Source: Roseimicrobium gellanilyticum
Lineage (GTDB): Bacteria; Verrucomicrobiota; Verrucomicrobiia; Verrucomicrobiales; Verrucomicrobiaceae
Direction of reading: 5' to 3'
Length of the DNA: 64,000 nucleotides
NCBI RefSeq assembly: GCF_003315205.1
Contig: NZ_QNRR01000017.1
Location: forward strand, 1 to 64,000
Shown: positions 8,894 through 19,154 of the stretch, in pieces
Layout of the letters: every line of letters begins with the position of its first letter
Position numbering within the stretch: the stretch's first letter is position 1
The notes under the pieces: model-generated
What the model was told of the DNA's origin: nothing
What the model saw: the letters and a program-made list of their open reading frames with translations, nothing else
Databases searched by the model: none
Program-made: the position numbers and the translations under genes

Positions 8894-11050
8894 CTAGCGG
8901 AATAATCCATTAAACACCCTCTTGAAAAAGCCCGGCTTGCTGTCCCCCTGACGGCGCTCGACGACTACGCGCCCGCCGTGGGCGTCGCAGTAGCCGGGAG
9001 GAACCATCTCGGCGGGCAGATCATCGGCATAGGCGTGTCCGGCAGCAGCACAGCCATCTGTGGCGAGCAGTCCGGTGAGACGGCAGAGGTTCACTCTCGC
9101 CAGCACAGGCTCGGCCTTCTGCACCTCCTGCTTGTAGCCACTGGCCACGGCAACGTTCATGCTGTCCGCCCAGATGGGCAGCGCGAGTTTTCCGCCGTAG
9201 CCACCAGGGGCGATGGTGTCCGGCTGATCCAGTCCCACCCATACGCCGCAGGTGACTTCACTCGTGAAGCCGACGAACCACGCGTCCTTGTAGTCATTCG
9301 TGGTGCCAGTCTTGCCCCCGGCCTTTTCCTTGAAGCCGTACTCTTTCCGCGCTGGAGCGCCGGTGCCTTCATTCATCACCTTTTCCATGAGCCGCTCCGT
9401 CACGAGAGCCGCGCCCGGAGGCATGCCTTCGCTCTCCAACACGGGAGTGGAGTAGACGATTTCTCCCGCGGCATCCGTGATGCTGGAGATGAGGAAGGGA
9501 CGGCGGCGGATGCCGTTGTTGGGGAAGACGCTCGTGGCACTCGTGAGCGACTTCAGGCTGGTACCCATGTTGCCGATGTAGATCTGTGGGGTGCGAACCT
9601 CCGGCTCGCCCAAGCCCGTATCACGCAGGGTCATCAGCACACTGTCGAGCCCTGCAAAATTCCCCACGCGCACGGTCATGGCATTGCGGCTGCGGACGAG
9701 CCCCACGGACGCGGGTTGGAATCCGAGGAATTTCCCATCCGCATTTCCCGGGCTCCAGTAGCCATCACCATCCTTGAGTTCTCCCTCGCGCATCGGTGCA
9801 TCCTCCACCAGCGACCCGGGCAACAGGCCGTGCATGAAGGCCGTGGCATAGATGAAGGGTTTGATAGTGGAGCCGATGGGACGATTCCCCTGCAACGCGC
9901 GATTGAACCGGCTCTGCGGGTAGCTGCGACCACCCACGACCGCGAGAATGCCGCCCGTGCGGTTGTTCAACATGAGTACTCCACCCTGCAGATAGGGTGT
10001 ATTGCTCGGCTCGCTTACACCATCCCAGGCGGCATCAAACTGCGCTTTTGTAGGATGCTTGTAACCCTTCTGCTTCTCTACTTCCGTGAGACGCTTTTCC
10101 AGGGACTGTTCCGCCGCCTTTTGCAGATCCAGATCCAACGTCGTGTGGACAATCAGACCGCCGTCTTCGATTTCTGACTCCTCCAGGATGAGCTCCAGAT
10201 CACGGCGCACCGCCTCCATCGCATAGTTGTCCTGATTGCTGATGAGCGGCTGTGCCACCACGGCAATCTCCTCCTTCTTCGCAGCATCAGCCTCCTCCTG
10301 TGTGAGCATCTTTTTCACCACCATGCGTCCCAGCACGTCGTCGCGCTCGACGAGCGCTCCCTTCCAATTGCGGAAGGGCGAGAAACGGTTCGGACTGCGG
10401 ATGATGCCCGCGAGCATAGCACCCTCCCCTGCCGTGAGCTGGGAGGCGCTCTTCCCAAAGTAGGCCTTCGAGGCGCGTTCGATGCCGTAGAGCCCGCTAC
10501 CGAAGAAAATGCGGTTCACATACAGCTCGAGGATGTCGTCCTTCGTCTTTTCCGCCTCGATGCGGCGCGCCAGCATCACTTCCACCAGCTTGCGATGCAG
10601 GGTCTTTTCATTGAGCCCATCGAAGCTGTTGCGCGCGAGCTGCATGGTGATGGTGCTCGCGCCCTGCACCGTCTTCTTGTCCTTGAAATTCCGTACTGCG
10701 GCACGTGCCACCCCCACATAGTCCACTCCACCATGGTCATAGAAGCGGGCGTCTTCACGGGCCAGGAGGGCATCGATGAAATGCTTCGAGACCTGGGAAA
10801 TCGGCACCACCACGCGGTTCTCGCCATGGAGCTTCCCAATTTCGCGCCCCTTCGTGTCCAGCACCACGGACCGCTCCTTCATCTCTCCCAGCTTGGTCAG
10901 ATCATACTGCTTCGCCAGATTTCCATAAATGATGATCCCCACGGCCAGCCCTGCCAGACCCATGAAAAACAGGATCAGCAGCAGCGTGGTCAGGATGCGC
11001 AACCCGCGGCGACGGGGGCGTGGAGCAGATGGGAGAGGCAGATCGGACAT
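8894..11050 (-). CDS. Class A penicillin-binding protein (bifunctional transglycosylase/transpeptidase)
   Basis: 718 residues. A short Pro/Arg-rich cytoplasmic tail is followed by one membrane helix (ILTTLLLILFFMGLAGLAVG). The GT51 domain has EDARFYDHGGVD and the GASTITMQLARNSF motif. The transpeptidase domain has GSTIKPF (SxxK serine), SRN (SxN) and KTGTTNDYKDAWFVGFT (KTG). A normal PBP1A/1B-type enzyme that polymerises and cross-links peptidoglycan. All catalytic motifs look intact. Confidence 0.93.
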   Translation of the reverse strand: MSDLPLPSAPRPRRRGLRILTTLLLILFFMGLAGLAVGIIIYGNLAKQYDLTKLGEMKERSVVLDTKGREIGKLHGENRVVVPISQVSKHFIDALLAREDARFYDHGGVDYVGVARAAVRNFKDKKTVQGASTITMQLARNSFDGLNEKTLHRKLVEVMLARRIEAEKTKDDILELYVNRIFFGSGLYGIERASKAYFGKSASQLTAGEGAMLAGIIRSPNRFSPFRNWKGALVERDDVLGRMVVKKMLTQEEADAAKKEEIAVVAQPLISNQDNYAMEAVRRDLELILEESEIEDGGLIVHTTLDLDLQKAAEQSLEKRLTEVEKQKGYKHPTKAQFDAAWDGVSEPSNTPYLQGGVLMLNNRTGGILAVVGGRSYPQSRFNRALQGNRPIGSTIKPFIYATAFMHGLLPGSLVEDAPMREGELKDGDGYWSPGNADGKFLGFQPASVGLVRSRNAMTVRVGNFAGLDSVLMTLRDTGLGEPEVRTPQIYIGNMGTSLKSLTSATSVFPNNGIRRRPFLISSITDAAGEIVYSTPVLESEGMPPGAALVTERLMEKVMNEGTGAPARKEYGFKEKAGGKTGTTNDYKDAWFVGFTSEVTCGVWVGLDQPDTIAPGGYGGKLALPIWADSMNVAVASGYKQEVQKAEPVLARVNLCRLTGLLATDGCAAAGHAYADDLPAEMVPPGYCDAHGGRVVVERRQGDSKPGFFKRVFNGLFR

Positions 11051-11185
11051 GGATGGGTGCGGCAGATGCGGAGGGATCTTGTCAGAGCCTCATTTGGTGT
11101 GACAGAATGGAAATCATGAGAATGCCGCGCGAATTCATGATGAAATCGCGGTGAAACCGCCAAACGTGCGCATTTTCACCCCACC

Positions 11186-12043
11186 ATGTCAGACACGCAA
11201 CTCCCGCTCTCCGTTGTCACCCTGATTCAGCTCGCCCTCATGGAGGACGTGGGCCCCGGGGACGTGACCTCCAGGTACTTCGTGCCAGAGGATGCGACTT
11301 CCAGCGCCCGCATCTTTGCCAAGGAGGATGGCGTGACCGCTGGCATCGAGGTCGCCGCAGAGGTCTTCCGCCAGGTGGATGGACTCCTTTCCGTAAGGGT
11401 CGCAAAAGACGACTCCGAACCCTTCGGCAAGGGCGACACGCTGCTCCAGATTGCCGGCCCCACCCGGAGCATCCTCACGGCAGAGCGCACAGCCCTGAAT
11501 TTCCTCCAGCGGCTCTGCGGGGTCGCCACCCAAACCCGGCGCTACGTGGAGACGGTGAAGCCGCATGCCACCAAGATCCTGGACACCCGGAAAACAACCC
11601 CCGGCTGGCGCTGGCTGGAGAAGCACGCCGTTGCCTGCGGCGGTGGCACCAATCACCGCATGGGCCTCTACGATATGGCCATGGTGAAGGACAACCACCT
11701 CCTGGCCGATGATGCCCAGGCAGACCTGCAAGCGGCCATTGACGCCGTAAAAAAAGACCATCCCAACATGCGGGTGGAACTGGAGGCGGACACCCTGGAT
11801 CAGGTGAAACGTTTCCTCGAACTGCGCGGACTGGACGTCATCCTGCTGGACAACATGAGCACCGCAACCATGCGCGAAGCCGTGGAAATGGTGAAGGGCA
11901 AGGTGGAGCTGGAAGCCAGCGGCGGCGTGACCTTGGAGCGTATCGCGGAAATCGCCGCAACCGGAGTGGACTACATTTCCTCCGGCGCACTGACTCACTC
12001 GGTGCGTTCCGTGGACCTCTCATTGGAACTCAGTGGGGCGTAG
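11186..12043 (+). CDS. nadC: Nicotinate-nucleotide pyrophosphorylase (quinolinate phosphoribosyltransferase)
   Basis: 285 residues, the usual NadC length. Recognisable motifs are MEDVGPGDVTS near the N-terminus, ERTALNFLQRLCGVATQT, DTRKTTPGWRWLEKHAVACG (quinolinate and PRPP site), HRMGLYDMAMVKDNH, and the C-terminal EASGGVTLERIAEIAATGVD and DYISSGALTHS. It converts quinolinate and PRPP to nicotinate mononucleotide in de novo NAD synthesis. Divergent from the PBP gene. Confidence 0.95.
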   Translation: MSDTQLPLSVVTLIQLALMEDVGPGDVTSRYFVPEDATSSARIFAKEDGVTAGIEVAAEVFRQVDGLLSVRVAKDDSEPFGKGDTLLQIAGPTRSILTAERTALNFLQRLCGVATQTRRYVETVKPHATKILDTRKTTPGWRWLEKHAVACGGGTNHRMGLYDMAMVKDNHLLADDAQADLQAAIDAVKKDHPNMRVELEADTLDQVKRFLELRGLDVILLDNMSTATMREAVEMVKGKVELEASGGVTLERIAEIAATGVDYISSGALTHSVRSVDLSLELSGA

Positions 12044-12051
12044 GTGCGGGC

Positions 12052-12095
12052 ACAAACAGAGGCCGGGGACATTCCCCGGCCTCTGTTTGTTCTTT
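12052..12095. terminator. Strong bidirectional terminator hairpin
   Basis: An 18-bp perfect stem: ACAAACAGAGGCCGGGGA (12052-12069), loop CAT, then its exact complement (12073-12090), followed by TTCTTTCTTG. It lies between nadC (plus) and the autotransporter gene (minus) and can serve both. Confidence 0.88.
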
Positions 12096-12127
12096 CTTGT
12101 GAAGACGACGCAACTCGCGTCGTCGCT

Positions 12128-15100
12128 TCAGAACTTCAGCGTCGCGCTGATGCTCACGGTGTGGTTCTCCTCGTCGTGGCGACCGAGGTCCACGTTGTAG
12201 TAGATGTTGCCGTAGAATCGCGCCCCAATCTGAAACCCAATCCCAGCGCCGATGTAGATGCTGTCTTCATCAGGACCGGAAGTCTCATGGGTGAAGTCGG
12301 GGCCAAACCCGCTGTCCAGCGCCGAGGAAATCTCATCGCCATCCAGGAACTCGTGCTGCCAGAATGCACGCACTTCAGGGATGATGGCAAAACGCTCATT
12401 CACCTGCAGCGTGTAAGCAATACGTCCACCAAGATAGCTCCGCAGGCTCTCCATCTCCGCCTCATGGATGTGCAGGTTCAGCACTCCCGCGCCGGTTTCG
12501 TTGAACTCATCCAGCGACACCTTGTTGTACTGTAGGGTAAGTTGCGGGCCAAAGGTCCAGTTGCCCACCTTGTGGTCATAGCCAGCACCGAGACTGGTGA
12601 AGAACTCATCCCCATCCGGCTCACTGCTGGCCACACGGTTCAGGGTGGCCCACTGGATGGGACGCTCCATGTCGAAGCCCGTCTGACCACCACCAATGGC
12701 GGCATTGGCGTAGAATCCGTCGTAGTCCACCGTGGCGTAAGCGCCGAAGCGGACGCTTTCCACATCGATGTCACCTGCGAAATCGTAGTCGCCCCAACCC
12801 TCCTGATAACTGGCGAAGAGACCAACCGCGAGGTGCTCCGTGACCAGGTAGTCCGCGCCGACCAGGATGGTGCCTGACTCGAAATCCTCCCCAGGGACCA
12901 GACTCAGGCCGCCGCTGGAGAAAAGGCCGCTGCCCTGGACCCACGCACTCCAGCGCGCATCATCCGGCGCGGGAGCGATCTGTGGAGCCACGGCCTTGGC
13001 GCCCTTGCCTGACACGACCGGCACAGGTGTGGCAGGAACGTTGGCGATGCGATTGGCCAGCCTGCGGGCGCTGAGCTGCTGGTGCAGCATCTGGGTATGG
13101 CTCTGGGAGAGCTCTGTGGCAGTGCTCAGAGCCCCCTCAATGTAGGCAGGTCCAATGGCGGCAAAAGCCTGCGCGTACTGCTCTTCCTTGAGAAGGTCGA
13201 GTGCGAGGGTGACTCCACCGATATCGCCCGTCTCAATACCGATCCACTCATCAAGAGCAACCGCGAGGTTGTGCTCATTGCCGGTCCTGGCCACCAGGGT
13301 GTAGCTCGTGGGAGCCACAAGGAGCACGCCGACGCCGCCCTCATTGAGAAAGCGTCCACGGAAGCGATCCGGGTTTGGCATGTCGATGTCACTGAACTTG
13401 CCGGTGATGCGCCGCGCCACGAGGAAGGGAATCTGGTCGCCGTATTTGGGATGATAGCCGAGCGAGCGCACTTCGAGAGTGCCGGCGAGCTTCGCTGTGC
13501 CGCTGACGGCTAATACATCATGATGGGATGTATTGGCCACTTCGATCTCGAGTGTGCCGCTGGAGCGCTGCGTGTAGTTGCCGTGGATGGTGAGCGTGCC
13601 GATGGAGTTGCCCGGAGCGACAGTGCCGCTGTTGAAGACATTGCCGATGATGAGACCGGTGCCCTGAAGGATGCCGCCATGCGATACACCCACATGAGGT
13701 GACTGCAGGGTGCCATTCACCGCGAGGCTGCCGGACTGGATGAAGGTAGCAGCAGCGCTGGCGCTGGAGCGCAGATCAAGAAGGCCTCCGCCAGTTTTGA
13801 AGAACGACCCGTCGATGACCATAGGGGCAGCGATGGTGGCGCGGCCTGTGTTCACCTGGAGGGTCGCATCTCCCAAGGAGTAGAGCTTGTAACCGGAAGG
13901 CGACTCGATGCGATACCCGCTGACTTCAAAGACCAGCTTTTCAAAGGGAATGTCACTGCCCAGCATGACCGTGCCGGGTTGCGCGGTGAAAACGGTGCTT
14001 TCCCCAGCCCAAGGTCCGTTGATGAGTCCTTGCGCATTGGTCCAGTTGGTGGCTCCTGCCATCCAGACGCCACCACCGCCATCAATGCGACCGTTGCCCT
14101 GAAGATTGGAACCATCCCAGTACTGGACGTCGGTGAGTTGGAAGAGGAGGTTGACCTGGCCCGCAGTGGAAAGGTCTACGAAAAGGGCACCGGGATTGAC
14201 CCCAGCAGGCAGGGTGTTGACGACGAGACCGTTGTTCGTGAGTGTGCCGCCGTAGTTGATGAGCCGGTAGGTACCGTGGTCAAAGCCGCCGGCATCGGTG
14301 ATGTTGAGCAGGCCATCGAGCGTAAGGTTTCCTGTGACCTCCAAGAGATCATTGATGCCGCTGCCGACCACGTCGGGCATTCCGAGGTCGAACTCCAGCA
14401 CGGTGTCAGGCCGCATCACCAGGCTTCCGATGGTGAGTGTGCCAATTCCATGGTAGCCCGGCGCCAGGGTGGCTGCGCTGTTGAAGGTCACGTTTCCGGA
14501 GATGAATCCCGTGCCTGCCAGAGTGCCGGCCTTGACCTGGAGATTCCCGGTGCCAGTGGCGCTTCCCGTGGAGTTGTTGGCGAAGAGGACGCCGGCATTG
14601 AGAGTCGTGTCACCGGTGTGCGTGTTCGCCCCGGTGAGCACCAGTGTACCCTGGCCATTTTTCTCCAAGCCACCTACACCCGTGAATGTGGCACTGATGA
14701 TGACCTCGACATCGGTGTCTACAAGAACCTCCGAATTCACATTGGCGAGTGTGATCGTGCTGCTGTTGGAAGAACTGATCTCATAACCATCCGTGGCGAA
14801 CTGCAGCCCCAGAACGGTGACATTCTCGGTCAGGTCCACCACGCCGGCCGTGCCTTTGAACACGGCGGTGAGGTTCTGCCAGTTTGTATTCCAGTTCCCG
14901 GATGCACTGGTCCAGTTCGTCTGGCTGGTGTTCCAGGTACCCGCGCCACCATCCACGGCATCGTTCTTCGAAGTATTCCCGCCATCCCAGAACTGCAGTC
15001 CATCAAAGTCCACGTTCAGCAGCACGGCATTGGTGGTCGTGGTGGTGTCCACGGTGAAGTTGTATCCCGCAGGACGCAGCGTGCCGAGGGTGAGGCCTGA

Positions 15101-17386
15101 GCCGCTCAAAGCGCCGGAATAAGAAATCAGGGTGTAGGTCCCTGCCTCAAGCCCCCCCGCGTCAGTGATATTCAGCTTTCCATCAAGCACAAGCGCACCG
15201 CCGACCACGAGGAGGTCGCTGTCCACACCGGCAGTGCCTGATGGAGAACCCAGTTCGAAATGCAGGATAGAAGCGCTGCTCAAGCTAAGACCACCACCGA
15301 TGGTGAGCTTGCCCGGACTGGAGCCGGGGGCGAGGATGCCATCCGTGACCGTGACGCTTCCGCCAACGGTCCCTGAGCCGCCGAGAGTGCCACCGGTTTT
15401 CACCGCGAAGTCACCTGCGCCGAGAGTGACCTCCACCAGCAAGGCACCGCCACTCACGGTGGTCCCGCCGGTGTGGCTGAGGACTTCATCGAGCGTCCAG
15501 GTTCCGCCGACGACCGTGAGTGCTCCTGAGAGCGATGTAGTACCTGTCACAGCAGCAGAGTAGTCCTGAGTGTCCGTGCTGGTGCCGGTGAGTACCAGGC
15601 TGGCTCCAAGGCTGGTACCCATATTCAGGTTGCCATTGAGAGTGCTGCCAGTGTGCAGGGTGACCGTGTTGGCTTCGCTGGCCAGCTGGATGTTGCCGTT
15701 GATGATGCCGCCATCCTCGTTCTCCACGGAGACGGCTCCGGTGTCAGAGTAGATTGCGAATCCGTCAGCGCTGCCATTTCCACCGCTGAGGCCTCCGCTG
15801 ACTGTTCCACTGTTCACCAGTGAGGCGTTGTTCCCTAAAATCACGGCAGAAGCATGGTAGACAAAAGGGAACTGCTGATTCAACCCCACGCCACCAAGAC
15901 CGCCACTGATGGTGCCAGTGTTGGTCAGGGTTCCTCCACCGCTGAGCATGACGCCGATGCCCCCGGGACCATCTTGTACACCACCGTCTTCCAAACCGCC
16001 TGTGCCGCCGGAGATTGTCCCCGCATTCGCTACCGTACCGCCTCCGGTGAAGCTGACGCCCCTGCCACCAGCACCTCCATAAAACAGACCAGGCCCCCCT
16101 TGGCCACCCATGATGATGCCGCTGTTGTACAGAGACGCGGCGCCCCCGGACACGACGCCGTAAGCGCCTTCGTTGCCACTGCCTCCACTGTTACTGCCGA
16201 TCCCGCCAGTGACAGTTGCATTGATCGCCACGTTGAAGGCCGTGTTCGCGCTCAAGGTGACGACGGGCCGTCCGGACCAATACGACTCAACCACCAGTGC
16301 AGCCGGGTTGGTGCCATTGCCCAAGGTGAGAGTTCCCTGCTCCACGGTAGTGCCACCCAGGAAAGTACTCACTGCGGTAAGGGTGAGTGTGCCGGTGCCC
16401 TGTTTCACCAGGAATCCGAGTTGTCCGGGGGCATCCTGGAGCACTGAGCGGATGGTGACATTGAAACCATTCGTATCAATGTAGGCGCCGCCGTTGGCAA
16501 TCTGCACATTCCCAGTATCGAAGCCGTTGATGAAACTGGTATTATTGGCTGAGGCTCGAAGGATACCACCATTGAATGTCATCTTCGCACCACTGGGATT
16601 AAATCCCGTGGAGATAGACTTGGTCAGCAACACCCCGCGACTGGTCGCATCTCCGCGGAGAACAATAGTGCCCGAGCCGTCAGTCATGTGGGCCATCACA
16701 ATGCCATTCTGGGCCTCCACCACCCCCTTGCCGGAAATGTCCAGCGTCCCCGTGCCGGAATATCCCAAAGTGAGAGTGTCGCTGATGGTCCACTTGCCTC
16801 CACTAACCTCCACGGTACCCTTGGAACCGAAGCCAGAACCGATGCGGGAGTCGGCGCTGATGACCTCTCCCGTTCCCGAGAGGAGCAACTTGCCCGTTCC
16901 GCCAGCACCCACGTCGAGCGAGGTACTCGTCCACTTGCCTCCGCTGATCTCGACCGTGCCGTTGCCAGTGCCCTCGCTGCCGACAAAAGCATATTCGGAG
17001 ATGACCTCGCCTGCGCCGGAAATTTTCAGTGTCCCCTTCCCGTTCTCGCCTATGCCAAGGAAGATGCTCTCCCATCTACCGGCACCGAGGACTTCGACCG
17101 TCCCTATGTTGGCGGCAATATAGCCGAGATAGACATTGTTGGACAGCGCTCCAGAACTGGCAATCTGCGCCGTGCCTCCATTGTTGATGTAGACGTTCGA
17201 CGAGGCGCCCGGCACAACCGAGGTATTCCAGTTGCTGCCCGTGAACCAATTGCCCGTGCCCGCAGTCCACACTTGGGCCGACAACGGGCCTGTGACGGAT
17301 AGCAAGGCCAGAGAAGTGCAGAACGCGGAGAAGAGAGCACGGCAAGCACAACGAGAGACGCGCAATGCGCGTTGGAATGCATTCAT
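12128..17386 (-). CDS. Giant autotransporter with autotransporter-associated beta-strand repeats
   Basis: 1752 residues. An N-terminal signal peptide (ALFSAFCTSLALLSVTG, cut near LSAQ) precedes a very long Gly/Ser/Thr-rich passenger of beta-helix type. Repeated units of the form GTGTLTLTAVSTFLGGTTVEQG and GPGTW-(N)TSQTNWTSA match the autotransporter-associated beta-strand repeat. The C-terminal 280 residues (from about DDARWSAWVQGSG) are a 12-strand type outer-membrane beta-barrel ending in the classic aromatic ATLKF. It is a type V secreted surface protein, probably an adhesin or matrix component. A divergent LytTR regulator gene sits 113 bases from its start and may control it. Confidence 0.88.
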   Translation of the reverse strand: MNAFQRALRVSRCACRALFSAFCTSLALLSVTGPLSAQVWTAGTGNWFTGSNWNTSVVPGASSNVYINNGGTAQIASSGALSNNVYLGYIAANIGTVEVLGAGRWESIFLGIGENGKGTLKISGAGEVISEYAFVGSEGTGNGTVEISGGKWTSTSLDVGAGGTGKLLLSGTGEVISADSRIGSGFGSKGTVEVSGGKWTISDTLTLGYSGTGTLDISGKGVVEAQNGIVMAHMTDGSGTIVLRGDATSRGVLLTKSISTGFNPSGAKMTFNGGILRASANNTSFINGFDTGNVQIANGGAYIDTNGFNVTIRSVLQDAPGQLGFLVKQGTGTLTLTAVSTFLGGTTVEQGTLTLGNGTNPAALVVESYWSGRPVVTLSANTAFNVAINATVTGGIGSNSGGSGNEGAYGVVSGGAASLYNSGIIMGGQGGPGLFYGGAGGRGVSFTGGGTVANAGTISGGTGGLEDGGVQDGPGGIGVMLSGGGTLTNTGTISGGLGGVGLNQQFPFVYHASAVILGNNASLVNSGTVSGGLSGGNGSADGFAIYSDTGAVSVENEDGGIINGNIQLASEANTVTLHTGSTLNGNLNMGTSLGASLVLTGTSTDTQDYSAAVTGTTSLSGALTVVGGTWTLDEVLSHTGGTTVSGGALLVEVTLGAGDFAVKTGGTLGGSGTVGGSVTVTDGILAPGSSPGKLTIGGGLSLSSASILHFELGSPSGTAGVDSDLLVVGGALVLDGKLNITDAGGLEAGTYTLISYSGALSGSGLTLGTLRPAGYNFTVDTTTTTNAVLLNVDFDGLQFWDGGNTSKNDAVDGGAGTWNTSQTNWTSASGNWNTNWQNLTAVFKGTAGVVDLTENVTVLGLQFATDGYEISSSNSSTITLANVNSEVLVDTDVEVIISATFTGVGGLEKNGQGTLVLTGANTHTGDTTLNAGVLFANNSTGSATGTGNLQVKAGTLAGTGFISGNVTFNSAATLAPGYHGIGTLTIGSLVMRPDTVLEFDLGMPDVVGSGINDLLEVTGNLTLDGLLNITDAGGFDHGTYRLINYGGTLTNNGLVVNTLPAGVNPGALFVDLSTAGQVNLLFQLTDVQYWDGSNLQGNGRIDGGGGVWMAGATNWTNAQGLINGPWAGESTVFTAQPGTVMLGSDIPFEKLVFEVSGYRIESPSGYKLYSLGDATLQVNTGRATIAAPMVIDGSFFKTGGGLLDLRSSASAAATFIQSGSLAVNGTLQSPHVGVSHGGILQGTGLIIGNVFNSGTVAPGNSIGTLTIHGNYTQRSSGTLEIEVANTSHHDVLAVSGTAKLAGTLEVRSLGYHPKYGDQIPFLVARRITGKFSDIDMPNPDRFRGRFLNEGGVGVLLVAPTSYTLVARTGNEHNLAVALDEWIGIETGDIGGVTLALDLLKEEQYAQAFAAIGPAYIEGALSTATELSQSHTQMLHQQLSARRLANRIANVPATPVPVVSGKGAKAVAPQIAPAPDDARWSAWVQGSGLFSSGGLSLVPGEDFESGTILVGADYLVTEHLAVGLFASYQEGWGDYDFAGDIDVESVRFGAYATVDYDGFYANAAIGGGQTGFDMERPIQWATLNRVASSEPDGDEFFTSLGAGYDHKVGNWTFGPQLTLQYNKVSLDEFNETGAGVLNLHIHEAEMESLRSYLGGRIAYTLQVNERFAIIPEVRAFWQHEFLDGDEISSALDSGFGPDFTHETSGPDEDSIYIGAGIGFQIGARFYGNIYYNVDLGRHDEENHTVSISATLKF

Positions 17387-17453
17387 TAGGGAGGAATGTT
17401 TGGGGGGATGACGGCCCTCCTTCTGAACGTTTTTTCACGACGCGAAAGCGGAA

Positions 17454-17490
17454 TTCGACAATCGGCAATAGCGTTCGATAATCGACAACT
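17454..17490. promoter_or_regulatory. Direct repeats in the divergent promoter region; candidate LytTR binding sites
   Basis: TTCGACAATC (17454-17463) and TTCGATAATC (17474-17483) are near-identical 10-mers 20 bases apart, followed by another partial copy ATCGACAAC. Two short direct repeats about two helical turns apart are how LytTR domains usually bind. They lie between the divergent autotransporter and LytTR genes. The link is inference from position and spacing. Confidence 0.5.
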
Positions 17491-17499
17491 TCTCCCCCC

Positions 17500-18447
17500 A
17501 TGAAGAGCCTGTCCCCCAACGGTTCGCCGAAATATTCGCCCGAAATTGCAAGCAAACGCGCGGCCAAACCAAAAAGCGAGTCCTCCACCGAGGAACACTC
17601 TGTCTGGAAGCTGCTGGCAATGGCCGCAACCGCCGCAAATCCGATAACAGCGCTGAACAGCTCACTCGCCATCCTGGGACCGCTCTATCGCGCGGACCGC
17701 GCCTGGCTCGGTCGCTACAATGAAGGGTTGACGCATTTCTGGGGTGTCAGCGACTGGGTGGCACCGGGCGTGATATCTCATGTTCACGAGATGCAGGGCG
17801 TCTCCGTGGATGTGATCGTGGATGCGCACCGAAAGTTTTTACGGCGAGAAAGAGTGGAGATTCCTGATGTGGAACGGCTGCCACGCCAGAGCCGCAGCCT
17901 GCAGGCAGAACTGCGGCGTGAAGGCGTCCGCTCCACTCTCTCCGCTGGGCTGGTGAGGGATGGGACACTGATTGGCTTCTTCGGTTTTGATCATGTGCGG
18001 GAACTGGCCGCCTGGACCGCTGCAGACCTGGATCGGATCTCTGCTCTGGGGGACTTCCTCGCGGCGCTGCTGCACCGGAGCCTGAGCGAAGCACCTCCCG
18101 CGGACCTGCCGTCGACAACACCTGGCTCCATCTTTGTCACCGAGCGGAATGGCCTGCGTGCGCTCTCCATCGAAGAGGTGTTTTTCATCAAGGCGGATGG
18201 CGACTACAGCCATGTGCAATTGGGAAACGGGCAAAGCTACTACGAGCGGCGCAGCCTGCGGACGTGGATCGCACAACTGCCTCGCGAACGTTTCCTGCGG
18301 GTGCATCAGAGCTACCTGGTGAATGGCAATCGCATCGCACAACTGGAGCGCGGCGCCAATTGGACACTGACCCTGCAAGAAGTGCCGGAGCCCATTCCGG
18401 TGGGTCGCGCGTACCGTCACGCCGTGCGGTTGCATCTCGGATTTTGA
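17500..18447 (+). CDS. GAF-LytTR transcriptional regulator
   Basis: 315 residues. Residues about 35-195 look like a GAF sensory domain (ADRAWLGRYNEGLTHFWGVSDW through GLVRDGTLIGFFGFDHVR). The C-terminal 100 residues are a LytTR DNA-binding domain: IEEVFFIKADGDYSHVQLGNGQSYYERRSL, then RFLRVHQSYLVNGNRI. There is no response-regulator receiver domain, so activity is probably set by a ligand or redox state in the GAF part. Starts at ATG 17500, divergent from the autotransporter gene. Confidence 0.82.
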   Translation: MKSLSPNGSPKYSPEIASKRAAKPKSESSTEEHSVWKLLAMAATAANPITALNSSLAILGPLYRADRAWLGRYNEGLTHFWGVSDWVAPGVISHVHEMQGVSVDVIVDAHRKFLRRERVEIPDVERLPRQSRSLQAELRREGVRSTLSAGLVRDGTLIGFFGFDHVRELAAWTAADLDRISALGDFLAALLHRSLSEAPPADLPSTTPGSIFVTERNGLRALSIEEVFFIKADGDYSHVQLGNGQSYYERRSLRTWIAQLPRERFLRVHQSYLVNGNRIAQLERGANWTLTLQEVPEPIPVGRAYRHAVRLHLGF

Positions 18448-18503
18448 GCGGGAACTCTGCCGAGTTGCTTGCCGCGCGGGCGGGATGATGTTTCATCCCT
18501 GAC

Positions 18504-19154
18504 ATGCTCCACGCGCGCGATCTGAAGTTTGCCTACGCCTCCGGTGGGTTCCGCCTGCGTGTGCCGGAGCTTCGGGTGGCAGAAGGCGAGACCGTGGCGC
18601 TGAGTGGACCCAGTGGCACGGGCAAGACCACGCTGCTGAAACTGCTCGCGGGCATCCTTCCCATCCAGGAGGGAGCACTGACCTTGCAATCGCAGGACGT
18701 GACAAAGGCCATACCCTCGGCACGGCGTGCGTTGCGCCGCCAGCAGATGGGGCTCGTGTTCCAGGACTTTGCCCTGCTCGACTATCTCACGGTGCGCGAC
18801 AACGTGCTGCTGCCCCTGCGTCTCGCGGGCGAACTTACTCCTGCGCATGAAGAGCGGGCACACGAGCTGATTGAGCGCCTCGACTTGAAGTCGCACTGGA
18901 TGCATCTCGCGGGAGAGCTTTCGCAAGGCGAACGCCAGCGGGTGGCCGTGGCTCGCGCTTTGGTGCACGAGCCTCGTCTGGTCCTGGCGGATGAACCCAC
19001 CTCAGCCCTGGATCCAAGACGTAGCGCCGTGGTGATGGATCTCCTGATATACCATGTGAAGACGAAGCAGGCCGCGCTCATCATGGTGTCCCACGATGCC
19101 GCACTCATGGCTACGCTGGATCGCACCGTGAACGTGGAGGCATGGACATCATGA
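18504..19154 (+). CDS. ABC transporter ATP-binding protein (LolD/MacB type)
   Basis: 216 residues with Walker A GPSGTGKTTLLKLLAG, Q-loop VFQDFALLDYL, signature LSQGERQRVAVARAL, Walker B LVLADEPTSALD and the switch His in MVSHDAAL. The length and sequence fit LolD/MacB/FtsE ATPases that work with FtsX-like permeases. Overlaps the following permease gene by ATGA, so the two are translationally coupled. Confidence 0.9.
   Translation: MLHARDLKFAYASGGFRLRVPELRVAEGETVALSGPSGTGKTTLLKLLAGILPIQEGALTLQSQDVTKAIPSARRALRRQQMGLVFQDFALLDYLTVRDNVLLPLRLAGELTPAHEERAHELIERLDLKSHWMHLAGELSQGERQRVAVARALVHEPRLVLADEPTSALDPRRSAVVMDLLIYHVKTKQAALIMVSHDAALMATLDRTVNVEAWTS

Noticed and set aside
12541-17300. Long plus-strand ORFs opposite the autotransporter (for example 13979-15100)
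   Set aside because: They are antisense shadows of the Gly/Thr-rich repeat codons of the autotransporter gene.
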